From contig NZ_RCCE01000001.1 of assembly GCF_003663885.1 (NCBI RefSeq), forward strand, positions 434,001 through 498,000: 64,000 nt of DNA, in the 5' to 3' direction. This document shows, one piece after another, positions 26,696 through 34,221 of this stretch (position 1 is its first letter; each line of letters opens with the position of its first letter). Made by a program: the position numbers and the translations under genes. This stretch comes from Litoreibacter meonggei. Lineage in GTDB: Bacteria > Pseudomonadota > Alphaproteobacteria > Rhodobacterales > Rhodobacteraceae. The notes under the pieces are model-generated. The model was not told where the DNA came from, made no database searches, and saw only the letters and a list, made by a program, of their open reading frames with translations.

Positions 26696-27586
26696 ATGAC
26701 GCAACCCCGCATCCCCACCACCCGCCGACTAGAGCGATTTCTCGGCGACCTCGTCCGCACTCGGATGCAAGGGGCCATGGGCGAATTGCTCATGTTTTTC
26801 CTCAAGCAGGGCTGGGCGGCACTGTTCGGCTTATTGTTCATTATTGCCCTGATCGGCACCAAGCTGGTCTGGCAGGACGACTGGGCGCTGCAACGCTATG
26901 ACGGGTTGTTTATCTTCGCCGTGACCACCCAGATTGCCATGCTCTATTTCAAACTGGAGACATGGGACGAGGCCCGCGTGATCTTGCTGTTCCACCTAAC
27001 CGGCACCGCGATGGAGCTGTTCAAGATCCGCATGGGCAGCTGGTCCTATCCCGAGCCGGGGCTGTTCGTGCTGGGTGGGGTGCCGATGTTTTCGGGGTTC
27101 ATGTATGCCTCCATCGGCAGCTACATCGCGCGGGTGATCCGCATCTTTGACATGCGCTTCGCCCCCTACCCGCCTTTGTGGGTAAGCTTCGTGTTCGGCG
27201 CGGCGATTTATGTGAATTTCTTCGCGCATCACTACACGATCGACATCCGGCTTGGACTGTTCGCTGCTTCGTTGATTCTGTTCGCCCGCACCCGCATTTG
27301 GTTCTACGCAGGACAAACCCCGCGCTGGATGCCTATGCCTTTGGCCGCATTCCTATGCGCCTTCGTGGTGTGGATAGCCGAAAACGTCGGCACCATGACC
27401 GGCACCTGGATTTACGCGGGCCAATCAGCGTTACAGATGGTGAGCTTTTCCAAAATGGGGTCTTGGTACTTGCTGCTGTGGGTAGCCTTTGTGACCGTGA
27501 CCTTGGTTTCGCGCGGGGCGTTATCACGTGATCCCGTACAGCCAAGCGTTCGGTCCTCGCCATCCGCGCAAGAAGCGCTAAACTAA
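26696..27586 (+). CDS. DUF817 integral membrane protein
   Basis: 296 aa, about eight membrane helices. ETWDEARVILLFHLTGTAMELFKIRMGSWSYPE and FAHHYTIDIR are the conserved blocks of DUF817, an uncharacterised inner-membrane family. The conserved acids and His hint at metal or substrate binding in the membrane. It starts one base after the Slam stop, so it is co-expressed, though a functional link is unproven. The C-terminal tail is Ser/Pro-rich. Confidence 0.88.
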   Translation: MTQPRIPTTRRLERFLGDLVRTRMQGAMGELLMFFLKQGWAALFGLLFIIALIGTKLVWQDDWALQRYDGLFIFAVTTQIAMLYFKLETWDEARVILLFHLTGTAMELFKIRMGSWSYPEPGLFVLGGVPMFSGFMYASIGSYIARVIRIFDMRFAPYPPLWVSFVFGAAIYVNFFAHHYTIDIRLGLFAASLILFARTRIWFYAGQTPRWMPMPLAAFLCAFVVWIAENVGTMTGTWIYAGQSALQMVSFSKMGSWYLLLWVAFVTVTLVSRGALSRDPVQPSVRSSPSAQEALN

Positions 27587-27612
27587 GGGCGACCGCAAAC
27601 GAGGAGCCCCCA

Positions 27613-28047
27613 ATGAAAGTCGAATTTCTGCACACCATGGTCCGCGTCAAGGATCTGGATAAATCCATCCAATTTTACAAAATGCTTGGCCTGATCGAGC
27701 GTCGCCGCATGGAGCACGAGGGCGGGCGGTTCACGTTGGTATTCCTGTGCCCACCGGATCAAGCCGACGGGCGTGCGGATGTGGAGTTGACCTACAACTG
27801 GGATGGCGATGACGGCTTGCCGTCCGACGGGCGCCACTTTGGCCACCTCGCCTACCGCGTCGAGAACATCTACGAGATGTGTCAGCAACTTCAGGACGCG
27901 GGCGTGACGATCAACCGGCCACCGCGCGACGGGCATATGGCGTTTGTGCGCTCGCCCGACAATATCTCGATCGAGCTGTTGCAGATGGGCGAGGCCCTGC
28001 CCGCACAAGAACCGTGGGCGTCGATGGAAAACACCGGCCATTGGTAA
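27613..28047 (+). CDS. gloA: Lactoylglutathione lyase (glyoxalase I)
   Basis: 144 aa, the usual GloA length. HTMVRVKDLDKSIQFYKMLGL with the metal His, the ELTYNWD Glu, FGHLAYRVENIYEMC with the second His, and SPDNISIELLQ with the second Glu are all present. It isomerises the methylglyoxal-glutathione hemithioacetal to lactoylglutathione. GAGGAG precedes the ATG. The following DUF1194 gene begins inside its last codons. Confidence 0.93.
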   Translation: MKVEFLHTMVRVKDLDKSIQFYKMLGLIERRRMEHEGGRFTLVFLCPPDQADGRADVELTYNWDGDDGLPSDGRHFGHLAYRVENIYEMCQQLQDAGVTINRPPRDGHMAFVRSPDNISIELLQMGEALPAQEPWASMENTGHW

Positions 28048-28757
28048 AAGCCGCACTTTTGGCCCTGGCCTTGCTGTCTGGCGGGGCCGAGGCCGCGTGC
28101 CGCCAAGCCTTGGCCTTGGGCTTGGACATTTCCGGCTCGGTTGATGCGCAGGAGTACCGGCTGCAACTGGACGGCTTGGCAGCGGCGCTGCTGGCCCCAG
28201 ATGTTGCGCAAAAGGCGTTGGCCTCACCGGAGACGCCCGTATTTATCACCGTTTACGAGTGGGCCGGACAGACCAAACAACGGGTTTTGGTCACGTGGAC
28301 GGCGCTACGCTCGCAAGCTGATCTGGCGCAGGTCGCCTCCACGTTGCGCGCCACGCGGCGGCTGTCGCGCAAAGGTGCCACAGCCATTGGCCGCGCCATG
28401 GAATATGCCGACGCCCTGTTCCGGCAAGGCCCCGACTGCTGGGCGCGCACGCTGGATCTGTCGGGCGACGGCAAGAACAACAACGGCCCCACCCCCGAGG
28501 TGATCCGCAAAAATTCTGCATTTGATCAGGTGACGATCAACGGGCTGGTGATTGGCTCGGACGACACCGTTGGACGTGACGAGCGCCAGATGGAGATCAT
28601 GGATCTGTCGGCCTATTACCGCAGGCGCGTGATCCACGGCCCCGACGCCTTTATCGAGGTGGCGTTGGGTTTCGAGGACTACCAACGCGCGATGGAGCGC
28701 AAGTTGCTGAGAGAGCTGGAAAGCTTGGTATTCGGAGCGCTGGATGTGACCCCTTAA
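28041..28757 (+). CDS. DUF1194 (von Willebrand A-like) secreted protein
   Basis: About 238 aa. From the TTG at 28041 the protein starts MVKAALLALALLSGGAEA, a clean signal peptide, which is why I prefer it to the longer frames starting upstream. DISGSVDAQEY is a MIDAS-like DxSxS metal motif, and a later LDLSGDGKNN supplies further acidic ligands; both are typical of DUF1194. Probably periplasmic; function unknown. It overlaps the gloA stop by 7 bases. Confidence 0.85.
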   Translation: MVKAALLALALLSGGAEAACRQALALGLDISGSVDAQEYRLQLDGLAAALLAPDVAQKALASPETPVFITVYEWAGQTKQRVLVTWTALRSQADLAQVASTLRATRRLSRKGATAIGRAMEYADALFRQGPDCWARTLDLSGDGKNNNGPTPEVIRKNSAFDQVTINGLVIGSDDTVGRDERQMEIMDLSAYYRRRVIHGPDAFIEVALGFEDYQRAMERKLLRELESLVFGALDVTP

Positions 28758-28766
28758 TACGTGACT

Positions 28767-28988
28767 TCAGCAGCAGGATTTGCCCTCTTGGATCGGCGGG
28801 CATGGCACCGTTGCATAGGAGCAGAAAACACAGCAATCCCCGTCGAGCGGTTTGAGAACTATGTGGCAGGCGCTGCATTCATAGAACCACTGGCAGGCAT
28901 TTGTTGGCATCGTCTCGGTTGCGACATTGCCGCAGCTGGGACAGGTAAGCGTGGATTGCAGAACTACTTTTGTTGCGTTTGTCGCCAT
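28767..28988 (-). CDS. GDCCVxC domain protein
   Basis: 73 aa. It contains a CPSCG and a CSACH CxxC pair, the hallmark GDCCVFCSYATVPCPP, and ends KSCC. This small family, which includes selenoproteins elsewhere, is usually found beside mercury-transport genes. Here the motif positions are all Cys and the stop is an ordinary TGA after SCC. The ATG at 28988 lies inside the end of merF (25-base overlap). It probably binds a soft metal in the cytoplasm or passes it on; this is inference from Cys content and neighbour. Confidence 0.82.
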   Translation of the reverse strand: MATNATKVVLQSTLTCPSCGNVATETMPTNACQWFYECSACHIVLKPLDGDCCVFCSYATVPCPPIQEGKSCC

Positions 28989-29173
28989 AGGGCATACCCC
29001 GTGAGACATAGAAACCCTGCCAATACGGGCAGCAAAACGGCGTCGTTGTAGACCACCCCAAGCAAACCGGTCAGACCTAACGCGCCAAAAGCGAGCGGAA
29101 GCAGCGGTGTAAAGCAGCACAAGGCGGCAAGGATCGTCCCACCGACACCAAGCCCGAGCAGTTTGTTTTTCAT
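28964..29173 (-). CDS. merF: MerF-like mercury transport membrane protein
   Basis: 69 aa with two membrane helices. ILAALCCFTPLLPLAFG has the vicinal Cys pair (residues 19-20) with the CCFTP context of MerF. MerF brings Hg(II) across the inner membrane. The second, C-terminal Cys pair of plasmid MerF proteins is missing; this one ends RQTQQK. AGGAGG lies 8 bases before the ATG. No merR, merP or merA is in the window. It overlaps the GDCCVxC gene, whose own CC end may replace the lost pair. Confidence 0.85.
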   Translation of the reverse strand: MKNKLLGLGVGGTILAALCCFTPLLPLAFGALGLTGLLGVVYNDAVLLPVLAGFLCLTGYALWRQTQQK

Positions 29174-29295
29174 GCGTTTGGCCTCCTGGCATCACCAAGA
29201 CTAACGACCACGATGATCGGCTAACTGGCGCTCAAACGCGATGGAAAACGGCATCGCACACGACAAGTTGTCCATCACGAGCGGCCCCGCCCACT

Positions 29296-29309
29296 TTGAT
29301 CTTGAGCAA
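29296..29309. promoter_or_regulatory. FNR/FnrL-type box
   Basis: TTGAT-CTTG-AGCAA differs from the TTGAT-N4-ATCAA consensus at one base. It is centred about 90 bases before the HemG-like start and 130 bases from merF, in the 219-bp divergent gap (29174-29392) that is otherwise featureless. It would make the downstream gene oxygen-responsive. Confidence 0.45.
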
Positions 29310-29392
29310 AGAGGCACCGCCTTTCCTCTGTTATTTGTTGCTGTGACGTCAAACTGAACGCCTTGGGGGACACCCCAGCGGAGGAGGCCCAT

Positions 29393-29929
29393 ATGACTGT
29401 TTTAATCATCTATGCGACCGTAGAAGGACAGACCGGCAAGATCGCCCGGTTTATCGAGGAACAAATCGAGAAAGCCGGCCACGGGACACATGTGGTCGAT
29501 GCTACAAACAAGCTGGTCGATGTGTCTTTTGACGGCGTGGACAAAGTCATTCTGGCAGCCCCCGTGCATGAGCGGCGGCATCCCAAGCCGTTCGAAACGC
29601 TGGTCACATCCGTGCTCAACGAACTGGAGGAGCGGGACACGTTATTGCTGTCGATCAGCATGAACGCGGCGTTCCCCGAAGGTCATGCGGAGGCTCAGGA
29701 TTATGTTGACGAGATGATGCTGCGCACGGGGGTGAAACCCGACACCGTCGCGCTGGTCGCAGGCGCTGTGCGCAACCACCGCTACGACTACTACGCCAGC
29801 CAAGTGCTGCGCCATGTGGTGCTGCGCGACCGCGAGTTCGATCCCGGTGCGGAGAGCCACGAGTTCACCGATTGGGACGCATTAAAGGCCACCGTGGCGG
29901 GATTCATCGACGCCCCTGCGAGCGCCTAG
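29393..29929 (+). CDS. Flavodoxin-domain protein, HemG-like protoporphyrinogen oxidase
   Basis: 178 aa. VLIIYATVEGQTGKIARFIEE is the flavodoxin FMN-phosphate loop. VKPDTVALVAGAVRNHRYDYY and the FTDWDALKA tail line up with HemG, the quinone-linked protoporphyrinogen IX dehydrogenase of enterobacteria. The ATG at 29393 has GGAGG upstream; a longer frame from 29363 is not preferred. The FNR-type box upstream fits a role under low oxygen. It could instead be a general flavodoxin-like reductase. Confidence 0.82.
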   Translation: MTVLIIYATVEGQTGKIARFIEEQIEKAGHGTHVVDATNKLVDVSFDGVDKVILAAPVHERRHPKPFETLVTSVLNELEERDTLLLSISMNAAFPEGHAEAQDYVDEMMLRTGVKPDTVALVAGAVRNHRYDYYASQVLRHVVLRDREFDPGAESHEFTDWDALKATVAGFIDAPASA

Positions 29930-29937
29930 AGCACTGG

Positions 29938-30723
29938 TCACTTGGGGTCGTCCTGTGTGAACAGCGAAACAACCGCAGGAAGTCGCTCCATCATTTCCAT
30001 AAAAATGGGAGGTGGCGAGGCGTCAATCTCGGGCATTGTTGCGACTTTGAAGTGCCAAACCTCGAAAACCCGCCCGTCGCGATGCGTAAGGCGCAAGTTG
30101 CAAAAAATCTCGTCGCGAAGCGTAAAGTCAGCGCACCAGGACGACATGTGATACCCGCTGGCTAGATAACCGCGCGTTTGTGCAAACTGCCAAACATTAG
30201 GACCATAAAGTTCCGAGCGCGTTTGACGTAAATGCGATGGATCACCCTCAGTAACTTTGGGTGTAGGCGGGCCAAGCCAAATGTTCATCCGTTCTGTTCC
30301 GAACGAGAGTCGATTGATTGTTGCAAATGATGCGAGGTCCAAGTCTTCTGCAACCAGAGCGGCGGAGCCATCTTTGATTTTTACGAAAGAGACATCCCCG
30401 CGATCGGTAACGTCTTCCTTGCAGAAACCCAAATTTTTAAGGCCCGCGAGTACCGGTGGATAGTGCTGGGACTCCCTCCGAGGATCATCCTTCGCCGGTA
30501 AATATATTCTGAACAGCAAGTTAGCCGGAAGGCGCAATGTCTGGCCGCGAAAGGTAACCTCGACCTTTGGCACATAGGTGCAGGCGTCTCGTATCTCCTG
30601 CATCCGTTCTTCTTGAGTTGGCTGAAACGAACAGAAAGACAGAGCCCCAACGACCAAAACGAACGGCGCTGCGATTAGAAGGCGTAGGGCAAGTTCCCAG
30701 AGAAAGCGCAGGATCAACATCAT
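29938..30723 (-). CDS. Hypothetical membrane-anchored protein
   Basis: 261 aa, not recognised. The N-terminus (LALRLLIAAPFVLVVGALSFCSF) is a single membrane segment or uncleaved signal, so the rest is probably periplasmic. The body is mixed alpha/beta with several Cys (CTYVPK, GFCKED, SSWCADF, IFCNLR) that could form disulfides. It converges with the flavodoxin gene and starts just beside the insertion sequence (24 bp from its left repeat), so the element may have landed in its promoter. Confidence 0.72.
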   Translation of the reverse strand: MMLILRFLWELALRLLIAAPFVLVVGALSFCSFQPTQEERMQEIRDACTYVPKVEVTFRGQTLRLPANLLFRIYLPAKDDPRRESQHYPPVLAGLKNLGFCKEDVTDRGDVSFVKIKDGSAALVAEDLDLASFATINRLSFGTERMNIWLGPPTPKVTEGDPSHLRQTRSELYGPNVWQFAQTRGYLASGYHMSSWCADFTLRDEIFCNLRLTHRDGRVFEVWHFKVATMPEIDASPPPIFMEMMERLPAVVSLFTQDDPK

Positions 30724-30746
30724 TTTGGCTTAGCTAAACTGATGGG

Positions 30747-30761
30747 GTGGATGGCTCCTGC
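30747..30761 (+). repeat. Left inverted repeat of the IS
   Basis: GTGGATGGCTCCTGC; exact reverse complement of 32070-32084. A further copy of the GGAGCCA core lies just before the transposase ATG, at about 30816-30822, and includes its ribosome site. Confidence 0.85.
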
Positions 30762-30826
30762 TCCAATCGGCGTCGCAATGCGCCATACTGTAGATGTCCA
30801 TATCTGCTTATAGGAGGAGCCACCCA

Positions 30827-31845
30827 ATGCAAGTTACCACAATCGGCCTTGATCTGGCCAAGAACGTCTTTCAGATTCATGGGATCACTGAAGCTGACGA
30901 AGTTGCGTTCAATCGCCCTTTGAGACGAGCGCAGTTGTTGCCTTTCTTTTCCAAGATTGAACCCTGTCTGATTGGCATGGAAGCTTGCAGCAGCGCGCAC
31001 CATTGGGCACGCGAGTTGACGAAGTTTGGTCATGAGGTTCGGTTGATCCCACCGATTTATGTGAAGCCATACGTAAAGCGCGGCAAGTCTGATGCCATTG
31101 ATGCAGAAGCCATTTGTGAGGCAGTTACCCGACCCACAATGCGGTTTGTTGCGATCAAGACGGTCGAACAGCAATCCTCATTGTCAGTCCACCGAGCGCG
31201 GAGCCTCTTGGTTCGCCAGCGCACCCAGTTGATCAATGGTCTACGCGGAATGGTCGCCGAATTTGGTGTGTATATCGCGCGAGGCCTCGCTCGGATCATC
31301 GGTTTTGCTGAGGACATATTGGCTGGCGAAGTTCTAGACCTGCCTGATATCGCGAACGAGGTGATCCACAACATGTGCGAACATCTTATGGCATTGCATG
31401 CACGCGTCCGCTGGTATGAAGATCGCCTGAAGCAGGTCGCAAAAGAAGATGTGCGGGTGCGGCTGTTGCGTACGATCCCAGGCGTTGGTGCTGTGACCGC
31501 GTCCGCGATTATCGCCAGCATTGGTGACGGACATCAGTTCAGTAATGGACGTGAGTTTGCCGCTTGGCTGGGTCTGACGCCCGCAAACAAGTCCAGCGGT
31601 GTAAAGAGAAGCTCGGGCGCATCACAAAGATGGGTGATCAATACTTACGATCCTTGTTGGTCGTTGGCATGACATCGCTCGTCCGACAGACCAAGTCGCA
31701 TCCGGAACGGGCAAGTAAGTGGCTGACGTCGTTGCTGGAACGCAAACCGGCACGCGTCGCAACTGTCGCCATGGCCAACAAGACCGCTCGGATCGTATGG
31801 GCAGTTTTGACGCGCAACGAACCTTACACACCGCACACTGCCTAA
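30827..31845 (+). pseudogene. IS110-family transposase, frameshifted
   Basis: The first frame (30827-31672) has the RuvC-like DEDD domain with D9 (GLDLAKN), E52 (MEACSS), D89 and D92 (SDAIDAEAI), then IPGVGAVTASAIIASIG of the second domain. At about 31600-31604 one base is lost: TSSG-type SSG is followed by the wrong frame, while the next frame resumes KEKLGRITKMGDQYLRSLLV and runs to 31845. The break falls at the SSGGK-like motif that holds the catalytic serine in this family. GGAGGAGCC lies before the ATG. Programmed frameshifting is unlikely because there is no slippery run. Confidence 0.85.
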
Positions 31846-32069
31846 GGGAGAAAGAACAACGAGTTAGCAAGACCTGCGAGATGATGGTGCATAAATCTGC
31901 CGCCAAAACCAAGACACCCCGTCGAATGTCCCGGGCGCAACTGCCCGTTAAGCTGTAAGGGACTTGGTTTGCGGAACCCATCAGGGCCAGCGGTCAAAAC
32001 CGCGCAAACAGGCCGGACACATGACTGCTTCTGACAAATGCACAAATCGGATCAAAAAAGTCTTGCTAT
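31846..32069 (+). ncRNA. Possible bridge-RNA region of the IS right end
   Basis: The 301 bases between the transposase end and the next gene (31846-32146) hold no protein frame I can support. The first 224 bases are IS right end. IS110-family elements encode a bridge RNA in a non-coding end, and in the IS1111 branch it is the right end, as the long right end here suggests. I did not fold it, so boundaries are nominal. Bases 32085-32146 are flank. Confidence 0.3.
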
Positions 32070-32084
32070 GCAGGAGCCATCCAC
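32070..32084 (-). repeat. Right inverted repeat of the IS
   Basis: GCAGGAGCCATCCAC, exact reverse complement of the left repeat at 30747-30761, 225 bases after the transposase stop. Confidence 0.85.
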
Positions 32085-32146
32085 ACACGACATTCGGGCC
32101 AGAATTTGACCCCCTTGGTGGAATATCCTGTCTTCTTAAGACATCC

Positions 32147-32500
32147 CTAAACCGGAATAAGCGCAGCCCCGACGCGGCGGCCTTCGGAGAGCAGCACGTT
32201 GTAGGTTCGGCAGGCGGTTGGGGTTGCCATCAGTTCCACGCCGATTTCTACCTCGTCCAGCGCGTCGCGCAGGGCTTTGGGGATGTGTGTGATCTCGGGG
32301 CCGGTGCCGATGAACAATACGTCGAGCAGCTTGGCGCGGCTCAGGATCGTTTCACGGTCGTCGAAGCCGCCCCATGCGAAGCGCTCGGTCGGGAGCAGCA
32401 ACTGGCCGCCCTGCACCACCTCGCCGCCGATACGAAAGAACCCCGGACCGTAGCCGTCAATCGGGGGGGCGTTGTCATAGGTGATTTCTGTCAGGCGCAT
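32147..32500 (-). CDS. Mth938-like domain protein (DUF498)
   Basis: 117 aa. YGPGFFRIGGEVVQGGQLLLP, VLFIGTGPEI and the C-terminal TPTACRTYNVLLSEGR are the conserved blocks of the Mth938/Xcc1710 family, whose mitochondrial member NDUFAF3 assists complex I assembly. Bacterial function is unsettled. It is the last gene of the yajC-secD-secF run, 4 bases after the TauE/SafE gene. In alphaproteobacteria it often sits near sec genes, which suggests a membrane-protein assembly role (inference). Confidence 0.88.
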   Translation of the reverse strand: MRLTEITYDNAPPIDGYGPGFFRIGGEVVQGGQLLLPTERFAWGGFDDRETILSRAKLLDVLFIGTGPEITHIPKALRDALDEVEIGVELMATPTACRTYNVLLSEGRRVGAALIPV

Positions 32501-32504
32501 GGTG

Positions 32505-33257
32505 TCAGTCCCAGAGTGGCAGGCCCATAAGGATGGCCGCCGCGATTATGGCATAAGCGATATTGCGGTAAAACACCTCAAAACGCGGAATGAAGATCGC
32601 CTGCCCCAACTTGGCCCCGATACCGTAAGGGATCAGCAGGATCACCCCGAGGATAATCGCCTCGGTGGTCAGAATGCCTTGCAGCGCCATGCTGGGGAGC
32701 AGCAACAGGCTGCTGATGGTCAGGAACACCAGTGAGTTGGCGCGGACCCGTGCGACCGGCTCGGAGCCGCTGAGCTGGAAGAGCAGCATCACCGGCCCCA
32801 AGAGCCCCGTGGCCCCGCCGATGAAGCCTGTGGCGACCCCGATGCCCGCTTGCGTGCTGCGCAGTGACGACAGTTTTTGCCGCCAACCGCTCATCAACGC
32901 GGCAAGTGTTATCGCGGCCACGATCAGCACCGCCCAGCGGATATGGGTGATGTCACTGGTGCGCAGCAGGTAGATGCCGATGGGCGCACCGAGCACGGAG
33001 AACGCGATCATCGTCAACACGGACGGTCGGTCCATCTGCGGCCACGCGCGTGGAACCAGCGTGACCAAGGACGCGAGGGCGGAGACGGAGAAGGAGGCGA
33101 CCGCAAGCTCCGGCACCCAGAAGATCGTGGCGACCGGCATGAAGATCAGCGCCGCGCCGAAGCCTGCGAAGCCGTAGACGATGCCCGCGATGATGGTGAT
33201 GCAGGTGACCCAGCCCAAGCCCGGTTGGGCAAGGGCCGGAGCCAGAAAATCAAGCAT
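32505..33257 (-). CDS. TauE/SafE family sulfite/anion exporter
   Basis: 250 aa with about eight membrane helices, including the duplicated Gly-rich segments IVYGFAGFGAALIFMPVA and VATGFIGGATGLLGPVMLLF typical of TauE/SafE permeases. These carry sulfite, sulfoacetate or related anions. The ATG at 33257 overlaps the secF stop by 8 bases and is preferred to a longer frame. No sulfur-metabolism genes are nearby, so the substrate is open. Confidence 0.9.
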   Translation of the reverse strand: MLDFLAPALAQPGLGWVTCITIIAGIVYGFAGFGAALIFMPVATIFWVPELAVASFSVSALASLVTLVPRAWPQMDRPSVLTMIAFSVLGAPIGIYLLRTSDITHIRWAVLIVAAITLAALMSGWRQKLSSLRSTQAGIGVATGFIGGATGLLGPVMLLFQLSGSEPVARVRANSLVFLTISSLLLLPSMALQGILTTEAIILGVILLIPYGIGAKLGQAIFIPRFEVFYRNIAYAIIAAAILMGLPLWD

Positions 33258-34218
33258 CAATGTTGGCGTATTGCCCGCCAGCGTTCGGGTCTTTCTTCGA
33301 CCAGTCGCGCTTGACGCCAAGGAACAACAGGATCGTGGAGGCCACGAAGATCGACGAGTATGTCCCGACGATAATGCCCCAGATCATCGCGAAGACGAAG
33401 CCACGGATCACGTCGCCGCCCAGCACGAACAGCGCGATCAGCGCCAAAAGCGTAGTGACCGAGGTCATCATGGTGCGCGACAGGGTTTCGTTGATCGACA
33501 GGTTCAACACCTCGGACAGGTCCTTGGTTTTGTATTTGCGCAAGTTTTCGCGAACGCGGTCGAAGACCACCACCGTATCGTTGATCGAATAGCCGACGAT
33601 GGTCAGCAGGGCTGCGATAATGGCGAGGTCGAACTTGATTTGCAGCTCCGAGAAGATGCCAAGCGTCAGCACCACGTCATGCACCAATGCAACCACGGCA
33701 CCGACGGCAAACTGCCACTCGAAGCGCAGCCAGATGTAGATCAGCACGGCGGTGATGGCCATGATAACGGCGATGGCGGCAGTCTGGATCAACTCGCCCG
33801 AGACCTTGGGGCCAACGGATTCGACCGACGGGAAGGTGATCTGCGGATCAATGGTTTGCAGGGCCGCCTCGACCGCGGCGATGGTTTCTGCCGTGACCGA
33901 CTCGTCGCCCTCTTGAGCTTCGATGCGGACCATGGCGACGTTCTGGTCATCGGCGAAGGTCGGATCGAATACCTCGGTGATTGACACATCGCCCAAGCCC
34001 GCAGGCTCCAGCGCTGCGCGATAGGCCGCGACGTCGACGGGTTGCGCGCTTTCGGTGCGGATCGTTGTGCCGCCCCGGAAGTCGATGCCGTAGTTGAGGC
34101 CTTGGATCAGGAAGGACGCGAAGCCGATCACGATCAGCAACGCAGAGATGCCCAGCCAGAGTTTCCATTTGCCGAAGAAATCCCAAGACGTCTCGGAGGG
34201 GACGAGTTTCAATCGCAT
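33250..34218 (-). CDS. secF: Protein translocase subunit SecF
   Basis: 322 aa. Six membrane helices with the N-terminal one followed by GIDFRGGTTI, and the conserved VYSINDTVVVFDRVRENLR and the late SLNETLSRT-like motif (SINETLSRTMMTSVTTLL). With SecD it forms the RND-type complex that uses the proton gradient to finish protein export. It is 3 bases after secD. Length is normal for alphaproteobacteria. Confidence 0.96.
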   Translation of the reverse strand: MRLKLVPSETSWDFFGKWKLWLGISALLIVIGFASFLIQGLNYGIDFRGGTTIRTESAQPVDVAAYRAALEPAGLGDVSITEVFDPTFADDQNVAMVRIEAQEGDESVTAETIAAVEAALQTIDPQITFPSVESVGPKVSGELIQTAAIAVIMAITAVLIYIWLRFEWQFAVGAVVALVHDVVLTLGIFSELQIKFDLAIIAALLTIVGYSINDTVVVFDRVRENLRKYKTKDLSEVLNLSINETLSRTMMTSVTTLLALIALFVLGGDVIRGFVFAMIWGIIVGTYSSIFVASTILLFLGVKRDWSKKDPNAGGQYANIDA

Positions 34219-34221
34219 GGC

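Larger units (their letters stand above)
30747..32084 (+). mobile_element. IS110-family (IS1111-type) insertion sequence, transposase frameshifted
   Basis: Bounded by a perfect 15-bp inverted repeat (GTGGATGGCTCCTGC at 30747-30761 and its complement at 32070-32084). Left non-coding end about 65 bases, right end about 225 bases. Inverted repeats are typical of the IS1111 branch, which keeps them slightly inside the true ends, so the exact borders may differ by several bases. No target duplication is expected or obvious. The recombinase gene is broken, so this copy is probably not self-mobile. Confidence 0.85.

Noticed and set aside
28740-28770. TGA after SCC in the GDCCVxC gene read as selenocysteine
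   Set aside because: The family has selenoprotein members, but here the motif positions are ordinary Cys and no extension with meaning follows the TGA; I saw no SECIS-like hairpin just downstream.
32085-32146. Second IS remnant to the right of the IS110 element
   Set aside because: The sequence AGAATTTGACCCCC looks vaguely like an IS end, but there is no partner repeat or transposase fragment.
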